Assembly: GCF_008727925.1 (NCBI RefSeq)
Contig: NZ_VTWT01000001.1
Coordinates: forward strand, 1 to 64,000
Source of the DNA: Adhaeribacter soli
Lineage (GTDB): Bacteria; Bacteroidota; Bacteroidia; Cytophagales; Hymenobacteraceae
Direction of reading: 5' to 3'
Length of the DNA: 64,000 nt
Below the pieces are notes generated by a model. The model had not been told where the DNA came from, searched no databases, and saw nothing but the letters and a program-made list of their open reading frames with translations. How positions within the stretch are numbered: position 1 is the stretch's first letter; the number at the start of each line of letters is the position of its first letter. Below, in pieces: positions 63,238 through 64,000 of the stretch. The translations under genes were made by a program, and so were the position numbers.

Positions 63238-64000
63238 ATGGCAGCACCAAGATTTACTGCACCAACCAACGACTTCTTTTCTGAATTAAAGGCCCGGATC
63301 AACGATCATTTCGAGCAGAAGGGTACTTCGCCAACCGGCAATTCTAAACTTTTCACCAAAGCCATTATTCTGGTTCTAGGCTTTGTAGGGCTTTACGTAC
63401 ACCTGGTTTTTTTTACACCACCGGCCTGGCTGGCTGTACTGGAATGCATCCTGTTGGGGAGTGCGGGGGCTTCTATCGGGTTCAATATTATGCACGATGG
63501 CGCGCATGGTAGTTTCAGCGAAAGCAAATGGCTTAACAACATCGCTGGTCTGTCGCTGAACGTGCTGGGTGGTAACGTGTTTATGTGGAATACGAAGCAC
63601 AACGTTATCCACCATACTTATACCAATATCGACGATGTGGATGATGACCTGGATGCGCGGCCTTTTTTACGGCTTTGCCAATCTCAGAAAAAGTATAAAC
63701 TGCACAAATACCAGCATTACTACTTCTGGGCGATCTATGCCTTCCTTTATATTTACTGGATCGGGTACAGCGATTTTCATAAATATTTTACCGGAAAAGT
63801 AGGTGATTTTAAAATTGCCAAGATGAAACGCTCGGAGCATATTTCTTTCTGGGCTTTTAAAGTATTGTTTGCCGCATTCTTTATTGCCCTGCCAATTTTT
63901 ATGGTTGGTTTCCTGCCCTGGCTGATTGGTTTCCTGGTATTTACCATGTCTACTGGTTTGGTAATGAGCATTGTTTTCCAGTTGGCGCATACGGTTAGCG
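63238..64000 (+). CDS. Fatty acid desaturase, N-terminal part (cut by window end)
   Basis: 254 codons are present from MAAPRFTAPTNDFF. It is a type 1 membrane fatty acid (acyl-CoA/linoleoyl-CoA-like) desaturase: membrane helices near 42-60 and 63-82, histidine box HDGAH at 86-90 and box HNVIHH at 121-126. The next box (HxxHH) lies beyond the window. It would introduce a double bond into membrane lipid acyl chains with a ferredoxin or cytochrome b5-type electron donor. The start is the first ATG and follows a stop-rich region. Confidence 0.92.
   Translation, partial: MAAPRFTAPTNDFFSELKARINDHFEQKGTSPTGNSKLFTKAIILVLGFVGLYVHLVFFTPPAWLAVLECILLGSAGASIGFNIMHDGAHGSFSESKWLNNIAGLSLNVLGGNVFMWNTKHNVIHHTYTNIDDVDDDLDARPFLRLCQSQKKYKLHKYQHYYFWAIYAFLYIYWIGYSDFHKYFTGKVGDFKIAKMKRSEHISFWAFKVLFAAFFIALPIFMVGFLPWLIGFLVFTMSTGLVMSIVFQLAHTVS

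Overview
This window looks like chromosomal DNA of a Bacteroidota bacterium of the Cytophagales/Hymenobacteraceae type. The evidence is a C-terminal type IX secretion sorting domain, a BatA-type protein, a tandem pair of DUF4199 membrane proteins, many lipoproteins with an SC lipobox, few recognisable Shine-Dalgarno sequences, and two candidate promoters resembling the Bacteroidota TTTG/TAnnTTTG type. Base composition is roughly balanced by eye, except for a clearly AT-rich block at 52.3-54.5 kb. The species cannot be named from the sequence alone.

Layout. 1-52 is the 3' end of a 5S rRNA with its terminator. 285-6837 is a forward run: BatA-like protein, a dihydroorotase homologue that has lost metal ligands, two DUF4199 proteins, a GT2 and a GT4 glycosyltransferase. 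7-14.4 kb holds an oxidoreductase, an HD hydrolase, small lipoproteins, GT9 and GT39 glycosyltransferases and a TolB-like lipoprotein.

14.9-25.6 kb is a urate-catabolism locus: NCS1 permease, DUF6986 protein, UraH, UraD, AllE, an AllC-type M20 hydrolase and AllB on the minus strand, with the membrane urate oxidase PuuD divergent. Together they take urate through 5-hydroxyisourate, OHCU, allantoin, allantoate and ureidoglycine to ureidoglycolate. No ureidoglycolate lyase is seen. The DUF6986 protein carries malate-synthase/CitE-like motifs and could use the glyoxylate product; this is the most interesting metabolic hypothesis here.

26.2-30 kb has TreZ and a GH13 glucosidase. 30.4-51.9 kb is mostly ordinary housekeeping: Mut7-C RNase, MpaB-like oxygenase, NCS2 permease, PepD, ArsC, an HxlR regulator divergent from a nitroreductase, AKR and LLM oxidoreductases, FUSC, bestrophin, MscS, two GNATs, a seven-repeat T9SS cargo protein and an SDR protein. 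52.3-62.1 kb contains two probable anti-phage genes: an AvcD/DCD-type dCTP deaminase with a small unknown partner on AT-rich DNA, and a 1572-residue DUF4011-helicase-Vsr-DUF3320 protein of the Hhe type. An MFS efflux pump and a DAO-type oxidoreductase lie between them. The window ends in a nitroreductase and the start of a fatty acid desaturase.

The intergenic spaces are unusually rich in palindromic, dispersed repeats. At least nine families or elements were read by eye, several with two or more copies in this window, some inverted relative to each other. No tRNA, CRISPR array, transposase or integrase was recognised.
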